Source of the DNA: a virus
Direction: 5' to 3' (one strand)
Length of the DNA stretch: 64,000 nucleotides
IMG/VR virus record: IMGVR_UViG_3300027878_000003
Span: 1-64,000 of that record
Shown piece by piece: positions 19,381-28,108 of the stretch (its first letter is position 1; each line of letters begins with the position of its first letter). A program made the position numbers and the translations under genes. Below the pieces are notes generated by a model that saw only the letters and a list, made by a program, of their open reading frames with translations, did not search any database and had not been told where the DNA came from.

Positions 19381-19749
19381 ATGTTGCCTGAAAAAATCAA
19401 TGAATGGGTTTTACTAATCATGTCTAAACGGATTCGAGTCCCCGTCATCCAAGTTCCCAACTTCTTGATAACCGATGACTGCGACCCTGTAGACCTTGAA
19501 GAAGACCATCCAGCTAATCCCTTATCCCCTCACTACAGATTGGAGGCTAGGCTGTCTTGGCTGGAAGAGCAACATCCAGACCATCCCTTGAACCGCCGCG
19601 AAAGACATACCGATCGCCCCGTAGTCTGTGATGGATGTCGCAATTATTATGGTCTGTCGCATGGCGGAAACAGATTAATATGCGGGATGCATCCGTATGG
19701 TGTTGCTGGAGAAATTTGTAGTGATTGGGGATGCAAAGATGCAGAGTAG
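19381..19749 (+). CDS. Small Cys/His-rich protein upstream of TnpB-like gene
   Basis: 122 aa; AAGAGG precedes the ATG. The C-terminal part has CDGCRNYYG, CGMHPYG and CSDWGC, enough Cys and His for one zinc site. The last 11 bp overlap the start of the TnpB-like gene, indicating coupling. A partner or regulator of that protein is a guess based on position only. Confidence 0.6.
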   Translation: MLPEKINEWVLLIMSKRIRVPVIQVPNFLITDDCDPVDLEEDHPANPLSPHYRLEARLSWLEEQHPDHPLNRRERHTDRPVVCDGCRNYYGLSHGGNRLICGMHPYGVAGEICSDWGCKDAE

Positions 19750-21427
19750 TTCCATCCAGACAACAGAGTTCCTGATTCCAGGGGGAGTTCCCTCTGAGTG
19801 GTTCGATACGCTAACAACGGTGTGGAATCAATCGTTGTTTTATCTGTTCTGGTTGCAGCATTGGAAGCGGGGAAATAAGGCTCAATCCTTCGAGCTTTCC
19901 CCAGAAATCTACGAAGCTGTTGAAAGTGAATTCTGGGGTATCCGTCTAGGCTACGACCTGATTCCCCCAGTCGAGGTCAAGATTCGCAAACAAGGCGATG
20001 ACTGGGTTCATTGCTGCGACATCGCCCGCACTGTGCGCCTGGACAGAACAAAATCCTGGGATTCGTCCAACACAGAGGAGCGGGCGTGCTGCCCGATTTA
20101 CTGCCCTAGAAGTGTTGTTCCCGCCCACGCCCAACCCGTGGGACAAAAGCAATTCTGGATGGAGACTCCACCCATTTCTAATTACAGCGCGATCGACCTA
20201 CGTAAACCGTTCGCAGCAAAGCGTTGCGACTGGATTAAAGAAGCGACAATCCCCTCTGTGTACATCAATGACTTTATTAGTTTGGTCGTGATGCCTGCCT
20301 GGGAGTCCTATCAAAAGGGCAAGCGAGGGAAGCCCAGATTCAAGGGCAAATCCAACCCAGTCACGACGATCGCCTGTGAATCATTCCGGGCACAGTGCCA
20401 CTCCAAAGGAGACGATCGCCTCAAACTGCCTGGAGCGATCGCCCATGTGCCAGGGTTAGAGCGGCGGTTACTGACCCCGATCGCTCGGTTGATCAAGCAA
20501 ATGAAAGCGAACCCCAGCCAGTTTCCGGCGCTGGAGAAGAAAGTAGAAAAGCTACGGACAGAGGCGCTTCGCAAAGTCGCCAAAGCAGAGAATCTGGTCA
20601 TTAAAGATTTGAGCGCAGAAGCGTTGGCAGCACTGAAGCAACGGATCAACGAAGACGAGATTAAAAATAAGGCGATCGAATATTTTGAGAAGCCTGGGAG
20701 CTTCAGAATTCTCCGCAGAGACGGTGCAGCGTATCTGCAAATCACAGCAGAAATGCCCGTCAAGGTTACCCCTACAAGCAAGATTGTCGTGGTGGACACG
20801 GGCATCAACTATCTTGTAGTCGGCTCTAATGGGATGGTTGTAAAGCACCCGAACTTTTCCAAAGAAGAAGTACGACTTAAAAGTCTGCAAAGAGTCCTGG
20901 CGGAGAAGAAGCCAGGTAGCCTCAACTTTGAAAGAAACAGAGCAAAACTTAAAAAAGTCGAGGGGCGGATCAGGCGCTCCAAGCGCAAGCGTCAAACCTA
21001 CGTTGCGGCGTGGCTCGCAGACGTGAATAGAGAAATTAGAGTAAAGCTGCTCAAGATCCCAGAGGCGATCGCCACACCCAACCCTATCCCCGACAAAGAG
21101 GGCGAGAGATATATTCCCAACGGCGCTGGGGATGCTGCTATTGTCAATCGCCTTACTCTTGATGCGGCTCTGGGGCAATTCGTTAATTTGGTAGAGCAGC
21201 AGGCAGCTAAAAAGAACCGCACCTTTACCAAAATCGACATTGAGCCAGAAGCCAATGTTGAAGACATGGAGCAACAGATTCAGACCGCAGAGACTACGAC
21301 TGAAAGTAACGGTCAAGCGATCGCCCGTGAACCAGACAGGAAGAAGAAACCAAAGTCTACTGGTACGCCAGGGACAACAGCCGTAGCTAAGAAGCGGAAC
21401 CGTAAGAGAGAAGAGGCGATCGGTTAA
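19739..21427 (+). CDS. TnpB/Cas12-like protein lacking zinc finger and RuvC-III
   Basis: 562 aa from the ATG inside the upstream gene (a start at 19697 is possible). The N-terminal and middle parts look like TnpB: WNQSLFYL (about 29-36), KGKRGKPRFKGKSNP (about 193-207), and SFRILRRDGAAYLQITAEMP before the RuvC-I strand KIVVVDTGINYL with Asp353. A RuvC-bridge-like helical region follows (LKSLQRVLAEKKPGSLNFERNRAKLKK). A segment DAALGQFVNLVEQQAAKKNRTF (about 475-496) aligns with the TnpB strand before the zinc finger, but the CxxC pairs and the DRDxNAA RuvC-III motif are absent. A basic disordered tail replaces them. It is likely nuclease-deficient, as in exapted TnpB-derived repressors. Confidence 0.6.
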   Translation: MQSSSIQTTEFLIPGGVPSEWFDTLTTVWNQSLFYLFWLQHWKRGNKAQSFELSPEIYEAVESEFWGIRLGYDLIPPVEVKIRKQGDDWVHCCDIARTVRLDRTKSWDSSNTEERACCPIYCPRSVVPAHAQPVGQKQFWMETPPISNYSAIDLRKPFAAKRCDWIKEATIPSVYINDFISLVVMPAWESYQKGKRGKPRFKGKSNPVTTIACESFRAQCHSKGDDRLKLPGAIAHVPGLERRLLTPIARLIKQMKANPSQFPALEKKVEKLRTEALRKVAKAENLVIKDLSAEALAALKQRINEDEIKNKAIEYFEKPGSFRILRRDGAAYLQITAEMPVKVTPTSKIVVVDTGINYLVVGSNGMVVKHPNFSKEEVRLKSLQRVLAEKKPGSLNFERNRAKLKKVEGRIRRSKRKRQTYVAAWLADVNREIRVKLLKIPEAIATPNPIPDKEGERYIPNGAGDAAIVNRLTLDAALGQFVNLVEQQAAKKNRTFTKIDIEPEANVEDMEQQIQTAETTTESNGQAIAREPDRKKKPKSTGTPGTTAVAKKRNRKREEAIG

Positions 21428-21846
21428 CCCACCAACACCATCATTCCACTTTCATCTAAGGTGAATGGCAAGTTGCAAGCCGCCGCTAGTTGCCGCAGGG
21501 TGCCTGTGGTTTCAGCATCGGGGTGGGCGATCGCCACCATTGCGTTCCACAAGTAAATAATGTTGGGCAAAACCGCTTCATTTGCGCCCACTTGCCCCAT
21601 GAGAACCACGAAAACACTACTGATGGCAGCGGTTTGGGAATTAAAGCCAATCACGGGTAAAGAGGCGATCGTTCCCACTGCCTGAAACGTTGCCCAATCA
21701 CGAACAGGCGGTGGGGATGGGTTTAAATAATCCACCACCCTCGGATCATCGTCAGCCACCTCAAACCACAATTCAGCCTCAGCACTCGGAGGGGCGATCG
21801 AAGCGTAGCCGATGGTTTTGCCGTTTTCTTGCCTGATGTACACCAC
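21424..21846 (-). CDS. Tail fibre accessory protein (putative)
   Basis: 140 aa, last gene of the virion operon, following two fibre genes with overlapping ends. The N-terminal YIRQENGKTIGYASIAPPSAEAELWFEV and the helical C-terminus resemble small phage tail-fibre assembly proteins that assist folding or trimerisation. Its 3' end overlaps the convergent TnpB-like gene by 4 bp. Confidence 0.45.
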   Translation of the reverse strand: MVYIRQENGKTIGYASIAPPSAEAELWFEVADDDPRVVDYLNPSPPPVRDWATFQAVGTIASLPVIGFNSQTAAISSVFVVLMGQVGANEAVLPNIIYLWNAMVAIAHPDAETTGTLRQLAAACNLPFTLDESGMMVLVG

Positions 21847-22589
21847 TAAGAAGCTCCCCTAGGATGATAAAAACCGCGAACAACGATATTACTAACGGCA
21901 CTTGCAACAGTGACATAATGCTTGATCTGCCCCGCTCCATTAGTGGGAATTTCAAAAGATGCGGCTGTGTTGATGGTCGTAATAAATATATCGGCATTGA
22001 CACTAGGCGACGAAGCGAAGACGAAAGTAGAAGTGGTATCCAGGAAAAAACGTCCGATCGCCCTCACAACAAGCCCTGCTGGAACTGCAAGTGTTACCAA
22101 GTTGGTTGTTATTGTTGGCGTAACGCCATTAAACGATACGACTGGATCAACCCAATCAAAGCGATCGCCCGTCTGTACAAAGTTGCGAATATTGCTAGAT
22201 CCATCCGTCATGATTGACCCGATGATCCGCCCAACCCAACCGCTCGGAATATTGGCACCTGACACAGACAAATCAAAACCCGCATCTACCGCGCCTGTTG
22301 TTGTATTGCGAATAACGAATACGTGCCAAGTTTGGTTAGCCGCGATTGTTCCCGCGAATCTTCCGCCTGCGTTGCTTCCCGCAGCCCAGACAGAAACAGG
22401 TGTTAAAAATTTGGGTAGGGAGCTACCCAACACCGCGATCGCTCGGCTCCCAGATCCAGCGATTACAGCCCGACCCGATGCAATAGTAATTAGAGAGCCA
22501 ACACCCAAAGTCAGAGTCATTCCTTCCGGCGATCCGATTGGCGCACTGAGAGCTACAGCGTTAACAGCGTTATTTCTGGCAATTGGCAT
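21846..22589 (-). CDS. Tail fibre / receptor-binding protein (putative)
   Basis: 247 aa, Gly/Ala/Thr/Asn-rich with strand-rich, low-charge sequence (ALSAPIGSPEGMTLTLGVGSLITIASGRAVIAGS) typical of tail-fibre and baseplate decoration proteins. Position at the end of the tail/fibre block supports this. No enzymatic motif. Confidence 0.55.
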   Translation of the reverse strand: MPIARNNAVNAVALSAPIGSPEGMTLTLGVGSLITIASGRAVIAGSGSRAIAVLGSSLPKFLTPVSVWAAGSNAGGRFAGTIAANQTWHVFVIRNTTTGAVDAGFDLSVSGANIPSGWVGRIIGSIMTDGSSNIRNFVQTGDRFDWVDPVVSFNGVTPTITTNLVTLAVPAGLVVRAIGRFFLDTTSTFVFASSPSVNADIFITTINTAASFEIPTNGAGQIKHYVTVASAVSNIVVRGFYHPRGAS

Positions 22590-22594
22590 AATTA

Positions 22595-23677
22595 TTAAAC
22601 GTTGATATCAAGGTTTCCAACAGAGCTTTGAACGACCCAAGTGGTATTCGCAACAACACAAACTAACGTGATGCAATCCCGCGCATGGGATGAAGCAAGA
22701 TATCCTGTAACCCCGGTAATTGAAACCTGATCGCCAAAGTGAACAAGTTGATTCGCATTCTGAGAAATACGCCATCCACCTGCACCTAGACCGACGATTT
22801 GAATCTGTGTCCCCTGTGTGGCGACGGCTGGTAAAGTCAGGTCGCAAAGACCAGCAGCTCTATTGGCGATACAAATACCGGAAACTAGAGCACCTGTAGT
22901 ACCCGTGAATTCAGTGATGGTCGCGTCGGGTGAGGGAGTGGCGTATGAACCATCTCCTCGAAGGAAGTTTGTGGCGTTGGCACCCGCACCTAAACGCGCT
23001 GGAGCCATAATTCCAGTCTGAATATCACCAGCATCGATCGCCGTATCACCAATCGAAACCCAGTTTGAGTTGGTGGATATGGGTAGAGCCTGAAGAATAT
23101 AGGTGATACCTGAATCTAGCTCTTTGGCGTATGCCCCGACAATCTTACCTGTTAATGCCAACCGAGCAGCTTGATTGGCAACCAAATCAAAACTACTAAT
23201 TTGCAGAGATGGGATAATCGCAGGATCGAGCTTGCCACCAACCTGCACCAAGGCGACATCGCCAGCAGCAATACCTGTGTTGAGTACAGCAGCCGTACCC
23301 AGACCAAACAGCGTCCGACCTTGCGCGCCCGTTAGCTCTTCTACCGTCCCCGTGTCAGCCGTAACCCGACCGAGAAACCGCGCTGTAGTGATGTTTTGAA
23401 TCTTGGCATAGGTAACCGCTTGATTGGCGATCACCGGATTAGGATAGTTACTACCTGCTAGATCACCACTGACGATCGCTCCACTAGGAGTATTAGTCGC
23501 AGTCCAGCCCGGAACACCCCCCGCAACAGCAAAATAAGTTCCGTTAGCGCCGATAGCCAAACGGGTCAGAATGCCGCCCACTAAATAATAAATATCACCA
23601 TCGGTATCGCTACCCAGAGCAACTTTAGTCCCGGCTGTAATGGTTTTATTTGATTGGTTTTGCTTAACGATCGCCAT
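22595..23677 (-). CDS. Tail fibre protein (putative)
   Basis: 360 aa. The middle carries fibre-like elements: TITAGTKVALGSDTDGDIYYLVGG, GQGRTLF-type repeats, LGAGANATNFLRGDGSYATPSP (a phage fibre repeat), and a C-terminal domain similar to that of the 23691-24122 protein (DLTLPAV..GTQIQIVGLGAGGWRISQNANQ..VVQSSVGNLDIN). The shared C-terminal domain may be a beta-sandwich that binds receptor or glycan. Confidence 0.65.
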   Translation of the reverse strand: MAIVKQNQSNKTITAGTKVALGSDTDGDIYYLVGGILTRLAIGANGTYFAVAGGVPGWTATNTPSGAIVSGDLAGSNYPNPVIANQAVTYAKIQNITTARFLGRVTADTGTVEELTGAQGRTLFGLGTAAVLNTGIAAGDVALVQVGGKLDPAIIPSLQISSFDLVANQAARLALTGKIVGAYAKELDSGITYILQALPISTNSNWVSIGDTAIDAGDIQTGIMAPARLGAGANATNFLRGDGSYATPSPDATITEFTGTTGALVSGICIANRAAGLCDLTLPAVATQGTQIQIVGLGAGGWRISQNANQLVHFGDQVSITGVTGYLASSHARDCITLVCVVANTTWVVQSSVGNLDINV

Positions 23678-23690
23678 TTTTCCTCACCGC

Positions 23691-24122
23691 TCAATAGTTG
23701 GCATTAACATCAAAATTGCCCTGAGAATTAATCACCTTCCACCTGGTATTAGCTTCAAGGCAGACTAATTCGAGAACGTCCGAAGGATCGGTGCTAGAGA
23801 TACCGCCAGTCACACCTAGAGCGGTTTCAAGGTCGCCAAAGACAATGGATTGCCCCGCTGCTTGCGATAGGCTCCAATTAGCAGAACCTGCCGCCGAAAG
23901 CATAATCCGATCGCCTACAGCGCTGGTTTCTGGTAAGACCACACTCTCTAGGGAATTAGAGTTAATCACCGTGAACCGCTTCGCCATCAAAACATTGCTA
24001 ACGACTAGATCAGCATTCGTTTTGAAGACAATCGGAAACCCAGCGCCGATAGCAGCAATGAAGTCTGCTTCTGGAACTAGAATCTCCTTGCCTTCTACAA
24101 CTCGAATGATGAAACTAGGCAT
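23691..24122 (-). CDS. Fibre-related protein sharing C-terminal domain with neighbour
   Basis: 143 aa. The second half (SVVLPETSAVGDRIMLSAAGSANWSLSQAAGQSIVFGD, ending RWKVINSQGNFDVNANY) parallels the C-terminus of the 22595-23677 fibre, so the two share a domain that has been duplicated. Probably a virion surface protein. Confidence 0.55.
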   Translation of the reverse strand: MPSFIIRVVEGKEILVPEADFIAAIGAGFPIVFKTNADLVVSNVLMAKRFTVINSNSLESVVLPETSAVGDRIMLSAAGSANWSLSQAAGQSIVFGDLETALGVTGGISSTDPSDVLELVCLEANTRWKVINSQGNFDVNANY

Positions 24123-24537
24123 ACAACCAGGGATTCCCCATCTCTATGTTGATTTTTGTCTGATTCATCACGGTCGCAAAAGGCATCAGAAATCCAATTG
24201 CGGGAGGAACTGATGTAAGCTGCCCTGCCTCTCCTAAAAACAGAAGATCCAAGCCCAGCCCCCAGTTCCAGACGGGGTTGGAGAAAATGCCTTGCCGCTG
24301 AATGCGGGGTGAGCGTCCTGATACCGTCGATTCCTCTAGAATTCCCAAGACGCTATAGGCGTGTTCGATAATTCGATGGTCGGCGTACACTAGCTCCTCG
24401 CCAGCCAGTGCCACAACCCGCCCAACATCCAGCCCCTCTGGGGCTAAAAGCCCTGGTGGAGTCTCCCCGCCAATCTCTCCCCGGCTAACGCGACGAACGA
24501 CGATCGCTGGAGGTGGAGAGACGAAATCAATTTCCAT
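24115..24537 (-). CDS. Tail protein, shortened paralogue of neighbour
   Basis: 140 aa from MEIDFVSPPP; a start seven codons upstream is possible. The pattern VVALAGEELVYADHRIIEHAYSVLGIL..GIFSNPVWNWGLGLDLLFLGEAGQLTSVPPAIGFLMPFATVM closely follows the C-terminal third of the 24527-25414 protein, so it is a duplicated domain. Likely a fibre-attachment or baseplate part. Confidence 0.55.
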   Translation of the reverse strand: MEIDFVSPPPAIVVRRVSRGEIGGETPPGLLAPEGLDVGRVVALAGEELVYADHRIIEHAYSVLGILEESTVSGRSPRIQRQGIFSNPVWNWGLGLDLLFLGEAGQLTSVPPAIGFLMPFATVMNQTKINIEMGNPWLYA

Positions 24538-25414
24538 AAATCTGGGTGACCCCAACATTAAATTGAATCCGATCGCTCAGTAATGCTGCACCCACAGGCA
24601 ATAAGAACGCTACCAATGGTGGCTCTGGAGCTGTTTGGGTAAGCTGCCCTTGAGCACCCAGGTAAATCGGTTGTCCAGCAATCCAATTCCAGGATGAGTC
24701 AGAGACGATGCCCTCTTGTAAGGCTTGAGCCTCCATGCCAGCGGCGATCGGCTCTAGAACTAAGCCCACTACGGCGTAGGCATGGGCAATGTTGCTGCTA
24801 TCGGCATAGACCAGCAGGTCATTGATCAGCGCCACCACTCGCAGCGCCGCTAAATTGTTCCCCGATACTAGAGGCGGAGCGTAGAACAAGTCTTCTTCGT
24901 CAACAAAAACAGAAGCAGCCGGATCAAACGGAGTCATCAGGGTCGAAGTCACTGTGAAATCTTCTATCTCTACTTCAAAACTGGGTGAAACCGAGATCTT
25001 GTAGACCAAGAGCCAATCGTTATTCTCGGTTTCCACCACAATAATGCTGCCGCTGGCCTCAATCTCTCGAAAGTCTGCCCCCAGGCACTCAGGCTGAATC
25101 CGCAGACGGGCAATCATCCCCATCAGCAAGGTTTCAGCATCCTTTTTGGGCAAATCCTCATATTCGTAGACCGCATCAAATCGGAACATGATTGTGAACG
25201 ATAATCGCATCGTGCCGATTACCGGAGTCTCGCCGCCCAGTCCAGGGAATGAACCCTTAGTGCTAATGTCGTTGGTCGTCGGCTCCTCACGGGCGATCGA
25301 CGGCGGTACATTCGGATCTTCTGTATTCCTGGGAAAGTTTAGCCCCCATTCATCAATCCTCAGATTCCGCTCTAGATACGATCGCAGTGCCATGCGAACA
25401 GTTTTTGGATTCAT
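24527..25414 (-). CDS. Tail/baseplate protein (putative)
   Basis: 295 aa. An N-terminal strand-rich part (RLSFTIMFRFDAVYEYEDLP, SIIVVETENNDWLLVYKISVS) is followed by the domain duplicated in the next gene (VVALINDLLVYADSSNIAHAYAVVGLV..WNWIAGQPIYLGAQGQLTQ). The gene lies between the lysin and the fibres. No known family name can be given with confidence. Confidence 0.5.
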   Translation of the reverse strand: MNPKTVRMALRSYLERNLRIDEWGLNFPRNTEDPNVPPSIAREEPTTNDISTKGSFPGLGGETPVIGTMRLSFTIMFRFDAVYEYEDLPKKDAETLLMGMIARLRIQPECLGADFREIEASGSIIVVETENNDWLLVYKISVSPSFEVEIEDFTVTSTLMTPFDPAASVFVDEEDLFYAPPLVSGNNLAALRVVALINDLLVYADSSNIAHAYAVVGLVLEPIAAGMEAQALQEGIVSDSSWNWIAGQPIYLGAQGQLTQTAPEPPLVAFLLPVGAALLSDRIQFNVGVTQIYGN

Positions 25415-25419
25415 GATGA

Positions 25420-26124
25420 TTACAAAGTTTTCAGGAACCCCAGCCCCAAATTGCAGTGAAGCAGCTTTGGCTTAGCTTTAGCTGACATCCATTGGACGTA
25501 TCGAAGGATATCTTTCGGGTCAAACGGGCAGATACAGCCTGCGCTGCCCGGAGAATAGCTGGCATTATTATCAAGATGAATGCCAAAGTCGCCGCGACTA
25601 TTCACCTTAGACTTACCGATCGCATCAATACTGCTCCAGTAGCGTCCAAGCGCATCGCCCCAAGACGCTGAACCCTGAGTCGTCGAATCCTCGACTGCAC
25701 CCAGTTGATAAATTCCTTCCGGCAAGCAGCGCAAAGAACCTGAATAGTCTTTACTGGGATGCACAAAATCTTCGCGCTGAGTGAAGCCAGCGCCGGAGAG
25801 CGCGGCAATCTGATCAACACAGCGATCGCCATTCATCAGCGCGAGCCGGAATATTCTAAACCCAGAGGCATGGTACTTCCCAGTCCAATTTAGCTCTAGG
25901 CGAATCTCGCCTGAAGCAGGATTGACAGCCGGAGCTGCGACAGGAGCAGAGGGAGTCACCTCAAGCATGGCGGGATCAGCTCGAAAGATCAGTCCAAATT
26001 GCTCGCGTTGCTCATCTGTTAGCGACCGATCTAGCCAATTGACTGCTTCAACCTGCTGAGGTAATCCTTTCCAATAGCGGATGACATTAGCTAATTTGAT
26101 ATCGGCACTAACTACGTTAACCAT
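25420..26124 (-). CDS. L,D-transpeptidase-like endolysin or peptidoglycan-active enzyme
   Basis: 234 aa. The C-terminal domain has GDFGIHLDNNASYSPGSAGCICP, matching the HxxxN..GSAGCI active-site layout (catalytic Cys with an upstream His) of L,D-transpeptidase-like and Tlde1-like enzymes. The N-terminal 75 residues form a separate domain (RSLTDEQREQFGLIFRADP). It follows a holin-like membrane gene with an 8-bp overlap, so a lysis role is likely. A tail-associated wall-piercing role is the alternative. Confidence 0.6.
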   Translation of the reverse strand: MVNVVSADIKLANVIRYWKGLPQQVEAVNWLDRSLTDEQREQFGLIFRADPAMLEVTPSAPVAAPAVNPASGEIRLELNWTGKYHASGFRIFRLALMNGDRCVDQIAALSGAGFTQREDFVHPSKDYSGSLRCLPEGIYQLGAVEDSTTQGSASWGDALGRYWSSIDAIGKSKVNSRGDFGIHLDNNASYSPGSAGCICPFDPKDILRYVQWMSAKAKPKLLHCNLGLGFLKTL

Positions 26125-26569
26125 CGCTTAAAGCCTCGTTTGCATCTTGAACAACAATGATGGGAGCTGGAGAAAATGGAGGGGGAAAGGTAGTCTGCTG
26201 AGGCTCTGGCTGGCTGATAGCGGCTTCAAGCTGCAACTCTGGCTGCAAATCTGCCTGGTCTGGACCTGGCATCCAATTAGGGGTATAAACACCACCCGCG
26301 CCCACTCGTCCTGCGATCGTTTGACCTGTGGCATAAACTCCGACCATGGCGCAGATCGTTCGCAGTGAGTTAGCTATCTCAGCCAGCTCGCTTTTATGAG
26401 CGGGATACTTGTTCCCAAAATGGTCTGCCAATGGTGTTGATGCGGTTGATAAAATCGAAACAAGGAATCCCAACAGCGCCCAACGAATGGTGTTGGATTG
26501 GATTAAAGACTTAGGCTGGGTTGAGCTTGCGTCGGTATCAGCGATTGTTTCTCGTGAATATCTGGGCAT
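26117..26569 (-). CDS. Holin-like membrane protein (putative)
   Basis: 150 aa. A membrane segment RWALLGFLVSILSTASTPLA (about 29-48) and a second hydrophobic stretch (LRTICAMVGVYATGQTIAGRVGAGGV) are followed by a Pro/Gln-rich tail. This is the layout of several small phage holins, and the next gene is a wall-active enzyme. No specific holin family could be assigned. Confidence 0.5.
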   Translation of the reverse strand: MPRYSRETIADTDASSTQPKSLIQSNTIRWALLGFLVSILSTASTPLADHFGNKYPAHKSELAEIANSLRTICAMVGVYATGQTIAGRVGAGGVYTPNWMPGPDQADLQPELQLEAAISQPEPQQTTFPPPFSPAPIIVVQDANEALSDG

Positions 26570-26586
26570 TGGAAGGAAGACTCCTA

Positions 26587-27021
26587 TTAGCGGTGGTCAG
26601 GCTTACGCCGAAGAACTAATTTCCAGCAAAGCGTGTCTTGAGTAATCGAAATAAAGTCACACTCAATTCCTGAAAGAATCTGAGTTCCGTCTGGCGATAG
26701 CACGCCATCAACGAAGTAGCTCAGCCCTGTATCAACTAGATCGTTGCGGGCATAAACACAGCTCACTCCACTCACCTGAAAGTCATCCATCTCCAACGTG
26801 ATGTTGGCAGCTTGGAATGCACCCGCTAACCTGGGACCGACAAAATCGATCGCCGGAGTCGGCGTAATCTCAACAAAACTTGTCGCAACCTGAGTTTGCC
26901 CAGGCAGCTTGACCCGCCTGCGAATCACTAATGCTCTAATGGTCGGAACGCCAAAATCCTGGGCGAGCACCGCTGTTAGATCTCGGACTCCCTGCATTTG
27001 CTCAATGAATGAGAACGTCAT
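26587..27021 (-). CDS. Head-tail connector protein (putative)
   Basis: 144 aa, overlapping the DUF4054-like gene by 4 bp. It is strand-rich (RALVIRRRVKLPGQTQVATSFVEITPTPAIDF) and placed between capsid-linked genes and the lysis genes, where head completion or tail-terminator proteins sit in related phages. Assignment is from position. Confidence 0.45.
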   Translation of the reverse strand: MTFSFIEQMQGVRDLTAVLAQDFGVPTIRALVIRRRVKLPGQTQVATSFVEITPTPAIDFVGPRLAGAFQAANITLEMDDFQVSGVSCVYARNDLVDTGLSYFVDGVLSPDGTQILSGIECDFISITQDTLCWKLVLRRKPDHR

Positions 27022-27350
27022 ATCACAAACCCAGTTGTGCTAGTGAGGCGATCGCGCAACTGGGTAAATTCCTGTCCGTAGACGGTTTTCTCCAGGTGGG
27101 TGCCTGTCAAGAATGCATTGCCTGATTGTCCCCTAGCAATCGCCGTCGTTGCCCCAGCCATCTGAGCCATCTGCCCCCACTCCAGCTCCAGTAGGTGCTG
27201 CGTGTAGAGAAAAATGCCTTCATCTCGATCGTCGCCCCATACCAGCTCTGGACACTCCCTAGCGCCCTTGTCGATCGCCCTTTGAATCGCCAAAGGTGCA
27301 ACCTTGGAGTATTTAGGGTACATCGCAATCAACGTTTCAGGAGTTAGCAT
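27018..27350 (-). CDS. DUF4054-like head-tail adaptor
   Basis: 110 aa. The pattern YPKYSKVAPLAIQRAIDKGARECPELVWGDDRDEGIFLYTQHLLELEW, then a Gly/Ala/Thr-rich stretch and a YGQEFTQLRDRL end, matches the small helical DUF4054 proteins that form the adaptor ring between portal and tail. It follows the capsid protein in a head-gene order typical of this phage type. Confidence 0.65.
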   Translation of the reverse strand: MLTPETLIAMYPKYSKVAPLAIQRAIDKGARECPELVWGDDRDEGIFLYTQHLLELEWGQMAQMAGATTAIARGQSGNAFLTGTHLEKTVYGQEFTQLRDRLTSTTGFVI

Positions 27351-27510
27351 CAGACTTCAGTCTTAGTCGTTTTACTTGCTTTAGCGGTAGCCAGACCTTG
27401 ATCACCGCTTCCAATTCCTTGATTTTTGTTTCTAAAACCTGAACTCGGGCTTCAAGAGGATCTACCTCTTGAGCCTCTGCCACCAATCGTTCTGCGTTTG
27501 GTAAAACCAT
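27337..27510 (-). CDS. 57-aa coiled-coil protein
   Basis: A short gene with sequence MVLPNAERLVAEAQEVDPLE at its start and a heptad-rich helix (ARVQVLETKIKELEAVIK). The ATG overlaps the previous stop (TAATG), and its end overlaps the DUF4054 start by 14 bp, so it sits tightly in the operon. Function unknown; a small head accessory is likely. Confidence 0.6.
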   Translation of the reverse strand: MVLPNAERLVAEAQEVDPLEARVQVLETKIKELEAVIKVWLPLKQVKRLRLKSDANS

Positions 27511-28052
27511 TACTGTCCTTGCGTTTGAATCATTGCTTCAATATCTGCAACCCGCACTTGGCAAGCTTCGACAATGCCATCCCGGTCATCCCGGTTCAGC
27601 GATCGCCCTAGCCAATCTGCATCGGTCGATTGCTCAATAATCTGGAAGGCATCATCCAAGGAGTAGTCCAGCGTAGTGTTGGTTGCCTTTGTACCCGCAT
27701 GAACTTTGGGATAGACCACTTGGATCGCCCCGGCTCTAAGCTGCTTGGCGAAGTGGGGGTTAGTTTGCATGAGCGCAAACGCCTCCAGTGAAAAGCTGTT
27801 AGAGGAGCCTGGAGCAATGAAGTTTCCATTCACCTCAACTCCATGCCCACCCTCACCCTGGACAATAGAAGGAAAGCGCACAGGACCCAAACGCTTAATG
27901 CCTTTAATCAACACTTCCTTTTCAGGGGCAGCGATGATCACCACAAAGCCTTCTGGCTTGGGAACATCGATCGCCGTGCTGGTGATTGGGGTAGAGCCGA
28001 CTGGTGAAGTTATAACGGGAATATCTATAGCGGGAATATCTTTTGTTGCCAT
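27510..28052 (-). CDS. Hypothetical head protein
   Basis: 180 aa from MATKDIPAID; a GTG start at 28082 would lie in a hairpin and is less likely. The sequence has a conserved-looking core GFVVIIAAPEKEVLIKGIKRLGPVRFPSIVQGEGGHGVEVNGNFIAPGSSNSF. The gene directly follows the capsid gene, so a capsid-associated or connector role is plausible. No family recognised. Confidence 0.5.
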   Translation of the reverse strand: MATKDIPAIDIPVITSPVGSTPITSTAIDVPKPEGFVVIIAAPEKEVLIKGIKRLGPVRFPSIVQGEGGHGVEVNGNFIAPGSSNSFSLEAFALMQTNPHFAKQLRAGAIQVVYPKVHAGTKATNTTLDYSLDDAFQIIEQSTDADWLGRSLNRDDRDGIVEACQVRVADIEAMIQTQGQ

Positions 28053-28074
28053 GTGTTTGGGGAGGGGTGGGAGT

Positions 28075-28096
28075 CTGGGCACAACGTTGCGCCCAG
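28075..28096 (-). terminator. Hairpin between capsid gene and next gene
   Basis: CTGGGC (28075-28080) pairs with GCCCAG (28091-28096), and the inner CAACGTTG is self-complementary. There is no T-run, so it is more likely an attenuator or mRNA-stabilising hairpin that keeps capsid transcripts high. Confidence 0.5.
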
Positions 28097-28108
28097 GTGG
28101 TTAATGAA

